Assembly: GCA_034926605.1 (NCBI GenBank)
Contig: JAYFQV010000004.1
Coordinates: 62,001-126,000, forward strand
Direction: 5' to 3'
Length of the DNA stretch: 64,000 bases
Source of the DNA: CALXXL01 sp034926605
GTDB taxonomy: Bacteria; Verrucomicrobiota; Lentisphaeria; Victivallales; Victivallaceae
Shown here: piece after piece, positions 43,433-52,313 of the stretch
How positions within the stretch are numbered: the first letter of the stretch is position 1
Layout: every line of letters begins with the position of its first letter
Translations under genes and position numbers: made by a program
Notes under the pieces: generated by a model
Seen by the model: the letters and a program-made list of their open reading frames with translations, nothing else
The model's database searches: none
What the model was told of the DNA's origin: nothing

Positions 43433-43814
43433 TCTTTTCGAATTCGCGATGGTCGTGGATATACTCGCTGGGATTATATTCAACACTGGTCAGCACCAGC
43501 AGCACCGTATGGGGCGCGAAATCATATGTTTCCGCCCACACCATCGGCGGCAGCAACAGCCCGCGGCTGTCCGGCTTAAGCACGAACACCTCATTTTTTT
43601 TCCCGTCGTCGACGGAAACCGTAACTTCGCCTTCGGCGCAGACCAGCAGCTGAAAAGCCTCGCGCTGAGCGTGCCCGCCGCGGCGGGCGCCCTTGGGAAC
43701 GTTGCGGATGAAAAACAGCCGCTTCGCCTCGAACGGAGCCACTTTGTTCCATTCCACCGGGATCAGCGACCCGCGGGGATCGGTGAATGTCGGCAAAGAA
43801 ATCAAGCGCGCCAT
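43401..43814 (-). CDS. FdtA/QdtA-type cupin (sugar 3,4-ketoisomerase-like)
   Basis: A 137-residue single-domain cupin. It matches the WxcM-like/FdtA group that isomerises dTDP-4-keto-6-deoxyglucose to the 3-keto sugar in synthesis of amino-deoxy sugars for surface glycans. Landmarks are DPRGSLIPVEW, RLFFIRNVPKGARRGGHAQREAFQLLVC, LLLPPMVWAE and the C-terminal EYIHDHREFE. The conserved His in GGHAQRE is present. It is second in a two-gene operon, 5 nt after a C_GCAxxG protein, and no aminotransferase is adjacent, so its sugar pathway lies elsewhere. Confidence 0.85.
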   Translation of the reverse strand: MARLISLPTFTDPRGSLIPVEWNKVAPFEAKRLFFIRNVPKGARRGGHAQREAFQLLVCAEGEVTVSVDDGKKNEVFVLKPDSRGLLLPPMVWAETYDFAPHTVLLVLTSVEYNPSEYIHDHREFEKITQKNACKFR

Positions 43815-43819
43815 AATAA

Positions 43820-44275
43820 CTACCTGTCTGTTGGGGATTCCTGATCTTCAACCAGTATCCGTGCCGCGAGAGCGACCAGCTCCACGCACGGCCGTTTACG
43901 GTAATAGGCTGCGGTACGCTCCTCGGACACCGTGCCCTGCGGCAGTCCGGACGGAATGTTCAACAGTTCCCGGCAAACGATGGAACCCGTCTCTTCCTTG
44001 AATTTGTCCGCCAGCGACCGTATGCGGGCGTAATGCGCATCCTTGTCTTTCTTGTCGAGCCCGCGCGGCCCGTGACGCAGATTTTCCACCATCACCAGTC
44101 CGGAAACCGCGCCGCAAACCTCGCGCAGGCGGCCGACACCGCCGCCGAAACCGGAGACCATGCGCATACCGTCCAAAGGTTCGATTCCGAACTCATCGCA
44201 GAATGCGCCGAAAACCGCCTGTGCGCAGTTGGCGCCATCCTTGAACAACTGTTTTGCTTTTTCAACTCTGTCCAT
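43820..44275 (-). CDS. C_GCAxxG_C_C family protein
   Basis: A 151-residue protein of a family defined by conserved cysteines. Cys17 lies in GANCAQAVFGAF, with further cysteines in GRLREVCGAVSG, SIVCREL and KRPCVELV. Such proteins are thought to bind a metal or act in redox chemistry and are common in anaerobes. The start at 44275 has AAGGAAG upstream; a longer in-frame start at 44311 would lie ahead of the promoter and is rejected. It is the first gene of an operon with the cupin. Confidence 0.88.
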   Translation of the reverse strand: MDRVEKAKQLFKDGANCAQAVFGAFCDEFGIEPLDGMRMVSGFGGGVGRLREVCGAVSGLVMVENLRHGPRGLDKKDKDAHYARIRSLADKFKEETGSIVCRELLNIPSGLPQGTVSEERTAAYYRKRPCVELVALAARILVEDQESPTDR

Positions 44276-44296
44276 ATCGATTCTTCCTTGTCTGAT

Positions 44297-44325
44297 ACCA
44301 TACACCGCCATGTTAAAAATTACAA
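44297..44325 (-). promoter_or_regulatory. Promoter of the C_GCAxxG/cupin operon
   Basis: On the minus strand TTGTAA (44320-44325) and TATGGT (44297-44302) are 17 bp apart. Confidence 0.5.
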
Positions 44326-44333
44326 CCGCAAAC

Positions 44334-44361
44334 TTGATTTTTCCGCGCCGCGAGGTATATT
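44334..44361 (+). promoter_or_regulatory. Promoter of the MATE gene
   Basis: TTGATT (44334-44339) and TATATT (44356-44361) with a 16-bp spacer. It supports the ATG at 44382 over the TTG at 44364, which would overlap the expected start site. Confidence 0.6.
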
Positions 44362-44381
44362 AATTGGATTTGAGGATAAGA

Positions 44382-45764
44382 ATGGAAGAGATTATCGGAG
44401 AGGAACAGCTTCAATACCACAAGATGGTATCATCGCCAGTACCGGGACTGATCGGCAAACTGGCGGCTCCCACTATTGTAAGCATGCTGGTCACCGCCGC
44501 ATACAATACCGCCGACACCTATTTCGTCTCCCGGCTTGGCACCAGCGCCACCGGCGCGGTGGGTATCGTTTTTGCGATGATGACCATGATCCAGGCTATA
44601 GGATTCACGGTGGGCATGGGCTCCGGCAGCCTCATGTCACGTGCGCTCGGCCGCCGCGACAAAGCGATGGCGAACCGTATCGCGTCCAGCGGATTCGCGC
44701 TGGCGCTGGCGCTGGGGCTGTCCATGATGGTACTGGGGCTGCTGTTCAACCGGCCGCTGATGAACCTGCTGGGAGCCACTCCCACCATCCTGCCGTATTC
44801 GGAAGACTACGCCCGCTGGATATTTTTCGGGGCGCCGCTGATGTGCTGTTCTTTCCTGATGAACAACCTGCTGCGGGCGGAAGGCCGGGCGACGCTGTCG
44901 ATGATCGGGCTCGGGATCGGCGGGATTCTGAACATCGCGCTCGATCCTCTGTTCATATTCGTCTTCAAGATGGGCATTGCCGGAGCGGCGCAGGCGACGG
45001 TACTGTCGCAATGCGTCAGCTTTTCGATCCTGCTCGCCATGTTCCTCAGCCGCAGAAGCATTTCACGGCTGCGCCCGGCTTCGGTGTCGCGCTCGGCATG
45101 GATATACCTCGACATAATGCGCAACGGCGCCCCCACCTTCAGCCGTCAGTCGCTGGCCTCGGCGGCGACCACAAGTCTGAATCATATGGCCTCGCACTAC
45201 GGCGACGCGGCGGTCGCCGCCATGTCGATCGTCAACCGGCTGTTCATGCTGATACTGGCGTCGCTTCTGGGATTCGGCCAGGGATTCCAGCCGGTGGCCG
45301 GCTACAACTACGGCGCCGGCCGGTTCGACCGGGTCCGGGCGGCTTATTTCTTCTGCGTCCGCACCGGCACGATCTGGCTTACCGCAATCGGCGCGCTGGC
45401 GTTCGCTTTCGCGCCCGAGGTGGTCGCCTCCTTCCGCGACGATCCCGAGGTGGTGACGATCGGCGCGACCGCGCTTCGGGCGCAATGCATCGCGCTGCCG
45501 CTCCAGGCCACCATCATGATCACGAACATGGTTCTGCAGTCGACGGGAAAATCCCTGCCGGCCACCATACTTTCGATGTGCCGGCAGGGAATATTCTTCC
45601 TGCCGCTGATCTTCATACTCCCGTTAAGATTCGGGCTGTTCGGAGTGGAGATCACCCAGAGCGTCGCCGACGCCCTGAGCTTCCTGTGCTGTTTCCCCTT
45701 CATCATCCCGTTCCTGCGGGAACTGAAGCGAAAATGGAAAGACCGCGCTAAACCGGCAGCATAG
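44382..45764 (+). CDS. MATE-family multidrug/sodium exporter
   Basis: A 460-residue exporter with about 12 hydrophobic helices in two homologous halves. Typical stretches are LAAPTIVSMLVTAAYNTADTYFVSRLGT, GSGSLMSRALGRRD, MNNLLRAEGRATLSMIGLGIGGILNIALDPLFIF and GFGQGFQPVAGYNYGAGRFDRV. MATE proteins export cationic drugs or other organic molecules against Na+ or H+. GAGG precedes the ATG at 44382. The gene ends 17 nt inside the 3' end of the convergent giant protein gene. Confidence 0.94.
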   Translation: MEEIIGEEQLQYHKMVSSPVPGLIGKLAAPTIVSMLVTAAYNTADTYFVSRLGTSATGAVGIVFAMMTMIQAIGFTVGMGSGSLMSRALGRRDKAMANRIASSGFALALALGLSMMVLGLLFNRPLMNLLGATPTILPYSEDYARWIFFGAPLMCCSFLMNNLLRAEGRATLSMIGLGIGGILNIALDPLFIFVFKMGIAGAAQATVLSQCVSFSILLAMFLSRRSISRLRPASVSRSAWIYLDIMRNGAPTFSRQSLASAATTSLNHMASHYGDAAVAAMSIVNRLFMLILASLLGFGQGFQPVAGYNYGAGRFDRVRAAYFFCVRTGTIWLTAIGALAFAFAPEVVASFRDDPEVVTIGATALRAQCIALPLQATIMITNMVLQSTGKSLPATILSMCRQGIFFLPLIFILPLRFGLFGVEITQSVADALSFLCCFPFIIPFLRELKRKWKDRAKPAA

Positions 45765-48700
45765 ACAGCGTGTAGGCGTAGACGTTCTTTTCCGCTTCGT
45801 CCGCAATTTCAACCGACACCCGGTAATCCGCCGCGCCGGAAACGTCCACCGAACCGAGGTTCCACGAACCGGCGTCCTCCAGCACCTGTGTGCCGCCGTC
45901 CCAGTTTTGGCCGTCGAACCGCCAGACTTTAACGTCGAGCGTACCGGCCCCGCCGTTCACATACCAGCCGGAAAGATCTTCGCCGGAAGCCTGCTTGAAA
46001 AAGTCCCTCAAATCCTCAACCCCCTGGCTGCCGCTGTAATTTTTGTTGGACAGCCAGCCGGCCGCACCGTCGCCCAGCTCCACATTGGAATCCAGCCCGG
46101 CGTCCACCACCACTTCACGATAGGCGGTGGTGAAGTTGGCGGCAATCGCGGCCTCTCCGATGTCAATGATCACGGTACCGGAGCCGATTTTGAAATTCTT
46201 GCCCAGCGCATAGAGCGCTTCGATCGCTTCGGTGCTGGCTTCGATCGTGCAGTTTTTGCCGAACCTGGCCGAATAGAGGTTGTCCAACGCACCGTTCAGC
46301 CGCAAGCGGCTGTTGTTGCCGAAATTGATGGTGTTTCTGCCTTTACCAAGATCGACGCTGCCAAAGGTGGCCGCGCAATAGTTGCCGGCCGATACCGTGT
46401 CGTTACCGACGGTGCCGGTGAAGCCGCCGCCGAATTCGGCAACGGTGTACCCCAGCAACTCGCCGCCGACCATGTTTTCAACGTACTTGCCGCTGGACAG
46501 CGCAAGCCTGGCGATCCCGGCCGCGTCGCCGCCAACCAGCAGTTTGGACTGGCCGCCCACGGAGGCCTTAACCGTGCCGCCGTTGAGGGAACAGCCGAAA
46601 TATTTACTTACCTTCAGAGAGGAAAATCCCCCGAGGCTGACGGTCGCATTGCCCTGCGATGCAAAGAAGGATTCGGCCCATACCTGGGTGGTCCCCTGCG
46701 TTTTCACGCCGGAAGAATCGGTATAGACACGCCCGGAGGAGAGCGTGAACGAGGTGACGCCGGTCAGCGAATTTCCGATCAGAAATTCGGCGTTGGAGCC
46801 TACGGACAACGTGTTCCTTCCGCCCAGCAGGTCAAGCCAGCCGGCCACATGACCGGCGGCGCCGGCACCTATCCTGATGCTGTCGTTGTAGGAGGTGCCG
46901 GAGAAGTTGCCGCCGACCCGAAACCGGCAGTAAGCGGTCTGCTTTTCGCCGGAAGCGTCCTTGTAGGTGGTGCTCGACGCCATAATCAGCGTATTGATGC
47001 CGGTCACACTGCCATCCGCAACCACCCGCGCACCGGCGGACATACTCAGGGAGTTCCTGTCGTCGTCAAACGCGATCCCGTCAATCAGCATCTGGGAAAG
47101 CTTGCCGACCTTGACCGCGGCTTTGCCGTCGGCATCGCGCAATACGCCGTTGGTCTGGAGCAAGGTGGTTCCCATCTCGGTCTTGCCTTCCGAGGTGTAA
47201 AGAGCGCTGTCGGAAATAGTGAGGCTTGTCACATAGACATCCCACCCCGCCAGCAGCGACGAGTTCCTGCCGAGCTTCAGCGAAACGGAGCCGGATGTGG
47301 TGTGAATGTCGCCGGAGACCATGACCGTGCAGAAGTTCCCGACGGTAAACGAGGAGTTGCCACTGCCGGACCACTCGCCGCCGATGCTGACATTGGTAAA
47401 TCCCTGCACGCCGACGTTTTCATCGTTTTTGTATGCCTTGCCGGAATATATGGAGACCTTGCCGGTATTGACGAGGCCGCCGGTGATGAATTCGGCGTTG
47501 GCCTGCACTGTAAGAGTATTTGCGCCGCCGCGCAGATCGATGTTGCTGGCGAGCGCCACGTTGGCCGAAGCGCCGACCACAATCCGGTCCCCCCTGGAGG
47601 TACCGGTAATGAAATCGGCGCCAATTTCGAATTTCACACCGTTGTCGAACATCATCTTGTCGGTATTGTATATGGTTCCGTCGATGTTGAGCATGGCGAT
47701 GTCGTAATTGGTTTTCACCGTCTGCACGGTGCTCCAGTCCAGATCGGCGTCAACGGTCAGGGTGCCGGCAACCATGATGGTTCCGGCGTTCAGCAGTTCG
47801 CCGAGCTGATCGGCGCCGACCGCCAATTCGGAATCGGCGTCCACCGTGAACTTCGCGCTGTCGTCGTCCGCCCAATATATCACACCGGAAATGACGCTCC
47901 TGCCGCCGCTGACCTGAATGGAGTTGGTGAAAGCCTCCGAGCGCGCCCCCACCGTCAATGTTCCGGCGTTGAGCGCCACGTCATAAAGGGTCGAACTCCG
48001 GTCGCGGCTGTTTCCGGTCAGCGTGAACTCCCCCGCCACCGTCACCAGATCGGAACAGAAGAAGAAGTCGGAAGTGAATGCCGCACCGCTTGCCACCGTG
48101 AACCCGCCGTGATTCGAAGCCATGCCGGTAACCGTGGTCGCTCCGGACTCCACGCCGCCGAGATAACATCCTCCGTTCACCGTGATCGCCACCGTTCCTT
48201 TCAGCGTTCCGACAATCCCCATGCAGCCGTTGCCGACCGTAAGCGTGGAACCGCCATCGATTCCCTCGAAAGTTTGGAACAGGAACCCGTTGGTACCCTC
48301 GTCGATTATGTCGGTGGTTGCAACCTCCTTGATGCCGGTGACGGCGCCGTCCACAACCACCATCCCGCTTTGCAGGGTGGTTATGGTTCCGCTTCCGCCG
48401 CCGACCAGATTGCCGTCCACCATCAATTCGCCGCGGAAACTGCCGCCGCCGCCGACAGTAAGCGAATCAACCCCGGTCAAATCTCCGGCAATTTCCAGGT
48501 CGCGTATATAATTGTCATCACGCTGCTCCATCACCCGGTTGATCTCGGCAAGCTCGGTGGCGCTGCCGTTCAGGGTGACCAGCCCGTCGAATGTAACAAT
48601 GAACGCCTCATCGCCGCCAAAATTGGCAAGATTGGAACCGTCGAACGCAATGCTCACGTTACCGCTTCCGGCACCGGCGGTTGCAATGCCCAAAAAGGAG

Positions 48701-50778
48701 GAAAAACTCCCGCTTATGACAACATGGGAATTATCGTTCGCCTTTTCCACCTCGATCATCGCAAACGCGATAGAGGCCCCGCTGTCGATAACCACTTCCG
48801 CCGTTCCCCCGGCGTCCACCAGGCAGTTGAGATTGGCGCCGCCGCCGACCGCGGAAGACGTGAAGTTTATCACGCCGGTCTTATTCAATGTCATCTGCTG
48901 GGTGGAACGGCATATTCCGGAGATGGAAAGAAATCCTTCGACGATGACAAAGTTCTCCATTCCCGCGGACATATCAATACCGTTGTTCAGCCACAGCGCC
49001 GCACCCGACTCCACAACGACCTCGGAAACCCAATAGATTTCAGCGCCATATTGTTTTGTCGCGGCGGCCAGCAGCGGAACGTTCAATGCCACCGTCGCGC
49101 TGTCACGCACCACCAATCCCGCGCACCCCGAGTCGTTGATCATTGGGGTTATGAACGCGGAACCGGTGCCGTCTTCGGAATTTACCGCCATATTGCAAGT
49201 AACTTCTGGCAGCATAATGGAACCGCCGGATGAAATATCGACGGTTACAAAATCCGCTCCGCCGACCGACCGGTAAACAAACAGCGACCCGATTCCGTTA
49301 TCTCCGCCTATCGAGAGCTCCTCCGGTACGCCGGAAAGCGAGCCGCTGATAACGAGCGTACCTATACTCCCGGCTTCCGCGACAATCCCCTGCACTTCCG
49401 TCCAGGTCAGGTCGCCGACAATCTCCAAGGTGCCGTCCAGATTGGCAAATTCGAAATCATCCAGCGAATTGACCGCCAGATTTATGGACACTTCGGAACC
49501 CGAAGCCACCGACACCTGGACAATCCCGTCGCCCTGTATCTTACCCGTTACGGAAAGAGCCGCCAGTTTACCCTTGCCGTGCGTCAATTCTATCGGGCCG
49601 TCGACTCCGGTGAGATTGCCTTCAACGATAATTTCATCCAGCACACCGGATGCGGCTATGAAATCGGAAAGAACGCTCCAGGAAATATCGCCCTCTATGA
49701 TAATCGCACCATCAACGGTGATGGTGGCTGCACCAGCCAGCTGTGCGAAATCATCGGCGGATACCACCAGCGCCGCACCGGTGGCAACGGCAAGGGACGA
49801 GCCGTCCGACCATGAGAATTTTCCCGAAAGCGAATTATTTCTGCCGCCTCCGGAAACCGTAAGCGCCGTCAAAGCCGCCGCGGCTCCGGAGTCCACCGTA
49901 AGCGTGCCAAACGAAAGATCAACGGTTTTCAGCGAAGAAACCCCGCCGACCAGCAATGTCGACGGCGTGTTCGCGGTACCATTCACCTTGACCGTGTCGA
50001 CAACCGAATCGACCACATCGTACTTGGCATAGCCGATCATGCTGTTCCCGGCAATCGTATTGTCAACGCCGGTAACCGTGATCATTCCCGACGGTTTGAT
50101 CACATGCCAGTCAAGCGGTTCGGGGCTGCCGCACCAGCCGCCCACAATCTGCTGCCATTCCGCTCCGGCGTTAAGCGTAACCGTTTCATAGCCGCAAATG
50201 TCAAGCGCGGCGGCACCGGTCACAACGAGGGAGCCGGATGCGCTCGTGGTGTAAACCTGCGGGCTTTCAGGATCGCTTATTTCCCAGAAGCTGCCGCCCC
50301 ATACATGAGAAACGACGGCGCCGCCCGAGATGACGGCATTCTCGAAGTTGGTCAGCGCATATATGGCAACGGATTCTCCGACAATGACACTTCCGGAGAC
50401 ATTTTTTCGAATGTAGCGACCATTTTCATCCCAGCGGAAATCCCCCGTCTGTTTCGCTTCGGAATCGATAAAACTGCCGTTGGACAGATAGATGGTGCCG
50501 GTTATGCCGGAAAAATCGTAATCGGCGACGTTGAAATCCTGCAGCCCGAAAACGCAGATCGAATCACCATCCTGCATCGCCGCCAGAGCCGACGCCACAT
50601 TGTCGAACGCGTTGACGCCATACGATATCGGGCCGACCTCATCTCCGGCGGCGATCACCGTGTAACCGTTCACCGCGTCATTCCAGGAAGCGTCCGCATA
50701 AACCGCTGGAACCCTCCCATTACCGACCGGCTGTTCCATTGCCCCGTTTTTTTCATCAGTAACAATCAAGTCCGCCAT
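45748..50778 (-). CDS. Giant beta-solenoid protein 2
   Basis: A 1676-residue repeat protein. After a short N-terminal segment it shows YADASWNDAVNGYTVIAAGDEVGPISYGVNAFDNVASAL, a parallel beta-helix opening common in surface proteins with pectate-lyase-like folds, then many degenerate ~20-residue strands rich in Gly, Val, Thr and Ser (GNLTGVDGPIELTHG, VDGAVTGIKEV), and a short C-terminal domain (VKVWRFDGQNWDGGTQ). The start at 50778 (MADLIVTDEKNG) has GGGAGG upstream; the longer frame would begin upstream of the promoter. There is no signal peptide, lipobox or outer-membrane barrel. It differs in repeat sequence from giant protein 1 but shares size, layout and missing export signal. Confidence 0.85.
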   Translation of the reverse strand: MADLIVTDEKNGAMEQPVGNGRVPAVYADASWNDAVNGYTVIAAGDEVGPISYGVNAFDNVASALAAMQDGDSICVFGLQDFNVADYDFSGITGTIYLSNGSFIDSEAKQTGDFRWDENGRYIRKNVSGSVIVGESVAIYALTNFENAVISGGAVVSHVWGGSFWEISDPESPQVYTTSASGSLVVTGAAALDICGYETVTLNAGAEWQQIVGGWCGSPEPLDWHVIKPSGMITVTGVDNTIAGNSMIGYAKYDVVDSVVDTVKVNGTANTPSTLLVGGVSSLKTVDLSFGTLTVDSGAAAALTALTVSGGGRNNSLSGKFSWSDGSSLAVATGAALVVSADDFAQLAGAATITVDGAIIIEGDISWSVLSDFIAASGVLDEIIVEGNLTGVDGPIELTHGKGKLAALSVTGKIQGDGIVQVSVASGSEVSINLAVNSLDDFEFANLDGTLEIVGDLTWTEVQGIVAEAGSIGTLVISGSLSGVPEELSIGGDNGIGSLFVYRSVGGADFVTVDISSGGSIMLPEVTCNMAVNSEDGTGSAFITPMINDSGCAGLVVRDSATVALNVPLLAAATKQYGAEIYWVSEVVVESGAALWLNNGIDMSAGMENFVIVEGFLSISGICRSTQQMTLNKTGVINFTSSAVGGGANLNCLVDAGGTAEVVIDSGASIAFAMIEVEKANDNSHVVISGSFSSFLGIATAGAGSGNVSIAFDGSNLANFGGDEAFIVTFDGLVTLNGSATELAEINRVMEQRDDNYIRDLEIAGDLTGVDSLTVGGGGSFRGELMVDGNLVGGGSGTITTLQSGMVVVDGAVTGIKEVATTDIIDEGTNGFLFQTFEGIDGGSTLTVGNGCMGIVGTLKGTVAITVNGGCYLGGVESGATTVTGMASNHGGFTVASGAAFTSDFFFCSDLVTVAGEFTLTGNSRDRSSTLYDVALNAGTLTVGARSEAFTNSIQVSGGRSVISGVIYWADDDSAKFTVDADSELAVGADQLGELLNAGTIMVAGTLTVDADLDWSTVQTVKTNYDIAMLNIDGTIYNTDKMMFDNGVKFEIGADFITGTSRGDRIVVGASANVALASNIDLRGGANTLTVQANAEFITGGLVNTGKVSIYSGKAYKNDENVGVQGFTNVSIGGEWSGSGNSSFTVGNFCTVMVSGDIHTTSGSVSLKLGRNSSLLAGWDVYVTSLTISDSALYTSEGKTEMGTTLLQTNGVLRDADGKAAVKVGKLSQMLIDGIAFDDDRNSLSMSAGARVVADGSVTGINTLIMASSTTYKDASGEKQTAYCRFRVGGNFSGTSYNDSIRIGAGAAGHVAGWLDLLGGRNTLSVGSNAEFLIGNSLTGVTSFTLSSGRVYTDSSGVKTQGTTQVWAESFFASQGNATVSLGGFSSLKVSKYFGCSLNGGTVKASVGGQSKLLVGGDAAGIARLALSSGKYVENMVGGELLGYTVAEFGGGFTGTVGNDTVSAGNYCAATFGSVDLGKGRNTINFGNNSRLRLNGALDNLYSARFGKNCTIEASTEAIEALYALGKNFKIGSGTVIIDIGEAAIAANFTTAYREVVVDAGLDSNVELGDGAAGWLSNKNYSGSQGVEDLRDFFKQASGEDLSGWYVNGGAGTLDVKVWRFDGQNWDGGTQVLEDAGSWNLGSVDVSGAADYRVSVEIADEAEKNVYAYTLSMLPV

Positions 50779-50835
50779 AATAATGCCGCCTCCCTTTTTG
50801 ATTGCATGATATGAATTCCCCGAATAAGCCGGGTT

Positions 50836-50864
50836 ATTATACAGCTTCAAAGCATTTTTGTCAA
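50836..50864 (-). promoter_or_regulatory. Perfect-consensus promoter of giant protein gene 2
   Basis: TTGACA (50859-50864), a 17-bp spacer and TATAAT (50836-50841) on the minus strand: no mismatch to the sigma70 consensus, implying strong constitutive transcription unless repressed. Confidence 0.85.
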
Positions 50865-50904
50865 ATGCCGTTTTCCCTCGTAGAAACCATGTAAAAAAAA
50901 CTGC

Positions 50905-50932
50905 TTGACTTTTCCGTTTGCGGGGTTAAATT
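50905..50932 (+). promoter_or_regulatory. Promoter of the flavodoxin-like gene
   Basis: TTGACT (50905-50910) and TAAATT (50927-50932) with a 16-bp spacer. Confidence 0.55.
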
Positions 50933-50975
50933 TACGTTGGAACCCAAGGGATCGCTTTATAATGAGGAGGAAAGC

Positions 50976-51581
50976 ATGAATACAATCAATGTCGCGGTGA
51001 TCTATTGTTCCAAGTACGGACACACCAAGCGGATGGCCGAAGCGGTGCTGGACGGCGTGCAGTCTTTCCACAAAACCGGGGCGGTACTGCTCACCGCGCA
51101 GGAAGCGGCCGCGCGACTCGCGGAACTCGATTCCTGCGAAGCCATCATCTTCGGCTCTCCCACCTATATGGGCAGTATGGCCGCCGAGTTCAAAATGTTC
51201 ATCGAGGCAACGGTGGAAAAGTGGTTTTCCCGCGCCTGGGCCAATAAGATCGCCGGTGGCTTCACCAACTCCAGCAACTTCTTCGGCGACAAGGAAAACA
51301 CCCTCAAGGAACTGTTCGCCGCCGCGATGCAGCTGGGCATGATATGGGTGGGGGTTAACGACCTGCCGGCCGCCAATCAGCCCGAAACCATGAAATCACT
51401 GGCCGGACCGGACGAATTTTCGCTCAACCGGGTTTCCGCCTCCACCGGCCCGATGGCCGCCAGCTTCTCGGTGAAAGCCGACCGCGCCCCCGGCAACGGC
51501 GATCTCGAAACCGCCCGCAACTACGGCCGCCGGATAGCCGAGATTGCCACTCAGTTCAAGCGCGGAGCGAAAAAAGAGTGA
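50976..51581 (+). CDS. WrbA/flavodoxin-like FMN protein
   Basis: A 201-residue flavodoxin-fold protein, probably an NAD(P)H-dependent FMN quinone reductase of the WrbA type. The N-terminal phosphate loop is IYCSKYGHTKRMAEAV, followed by EAIIFGSPTYMGSMAAEFKMFIE and KIAGGFTNSSNFFGDKENTL, which matches WrbA-like FMN contacts. GAGGAGG just upstream fixes the start at 50976; the open frame continues 13 codons further but starts upstream of this site. It is followed after 7 nt by a lipoprotein gene. Confidence 0.88.
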   Translation: MNTINVAVIYCSKYGHTKRMAEAVLDGVQSFHKTGAVLLTAQEAAARLAELDSCEAIIFGSPTYMGSMAAEFKMFIEATVEKWFSRAWANKIAGGFTNSSNFFGDKENTLKELFAAAMQLGMIWVGVNDLPAANQPETMKSLAGPDEFSLNRVSASTGPMAASFSVKADRAPGNGDLETARNYGRRIAEIATQFKRGAKKE

Positions 51582-51588
51582 CGCGATC

Positions 51589-52242
51589 ATGCGAAGATTC
51601 AAAATCTTTGCCGTGTCCGGATTGCTGACCGCCACACTGTGCGGCTGCCAGAGCAATACATATTATCAGAAGATAGGCGAGCCGGGCACCCGTGCGCCGT
51701 TTCAGGTGTTCGATTCAGACTCCTTTGCCGCCGGGCTGCGTTATGACGGCTTCACCATCGACCGCATGAACAACCCGGCATGGCAGGCTCCGGCAGCCGG
51801 CCAGTCCAAACAACGCGCCATATGGAGCGTGCACCCGGAAGACGGAAAGTTCCATACCATCTACGCCGCGGTCACCGTCGAGCGTCTCCCGCCTGCCATC
51901 GGCACACCGGAGGAGTTCAAGAAATATGTGGACGCCGAGTATAACACCATACCACCCAGGTTCAAGCTGATAAGCTACTCCAGCGAGATGACCGCATTCG
52001 ACGGCATTCCGGCGGTAAAATTCCGCCAGATCACCGCCGAACTGGCCAATCCGAAGACCGATAAGAAACTGAAGATGACTTTTTCCGGATACGCCGTCAT
52101 GACCGATCCGGAAAACAAACTGTTCCTGGAAATCGTCTTCAGCGAACGCGATCTTTTCGACCGGTTGTCCGAAACTCCCAATCCGCTGGAGGAGGAATTC
52201 TTCAAGGCCGTTCACATCTCGCCTGAAGAGGAGTCCGAGTAG
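51589..52242 (+). CDS. Lipoprotein of unknown function
   Basis: A 217-residue lipoprotein: signal peptide MRRFKIFAVSGLLTATLCGC with Cys20 as the lipid site. The mature part is soluble and mixed alpha/beta (GLRYDGFTIDRMNNPAWQA, YAAVTVERLPPAIGTPEEFKKYVD, FLEIVFSERDLFDRL). I do not recognise the family. It starts 7 nt after the flavodoxin-like gene with only a weak GAGTGA Shine-Dalgarno, so it may be coupled to it. A terminator follows. Confidence 0.75.
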   Translation: MRRFKIFAVSGLLTATLCGCQSNTYYQKIGEPGTRAPFQVFDSDSFAAGLRYDGFTIDRMNNPAWQAPAAGQSKQRAIWSVHPEDGKFHTIYAAVTVERLPPAIGTPEEFKKYVDAEYNTIPPRFKLISYSSEMTAFDGIPAVKFRQITAELANPKTDKKLKMTFSGYAVMTDPENKLFLEIVFSERDLFDRLSETPNPLEEEFFKAVHISPEEESE

Positions 52243-52260
52243 ATCCGGCACAAACGCAGA

Positions 52261-52295
52261 AACGCCATGACGCTGCAATGCGCCATGGCGTTTTT
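52261..52295 (+). terminator. Terminator between convergent lipoprotein and obgE genes
   Basis: A perfect 9-bp stem AACGCCATG/CATGGCGTT (52261-52269 with 52284-52292) is followed by TTTC; on the other strand TTTCTG follows, so it may work both ways. Confidence 0.7.
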
Positions 52296-52313
52296 CATGC
52301 CGGAAAGGAAGCG

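Noticed and set aside
44276..44311. Longer start of the C_GCAxxG protein at 44311
   Set aside because: It lies upstream of the predicted promoter -10 (44297-44302) and lacks a ribosome site; ATG 44275 has AAGGAAG.
45907..49233. An 1108-codon plus-strand frame opposite giant protein 2
   Set aside because: A mirror of the repeat gene. The minus strand has the perfect promoter and ribosome site and a coherent repeat protein; the plus-strand product is shuffled and His/Arg-rich.
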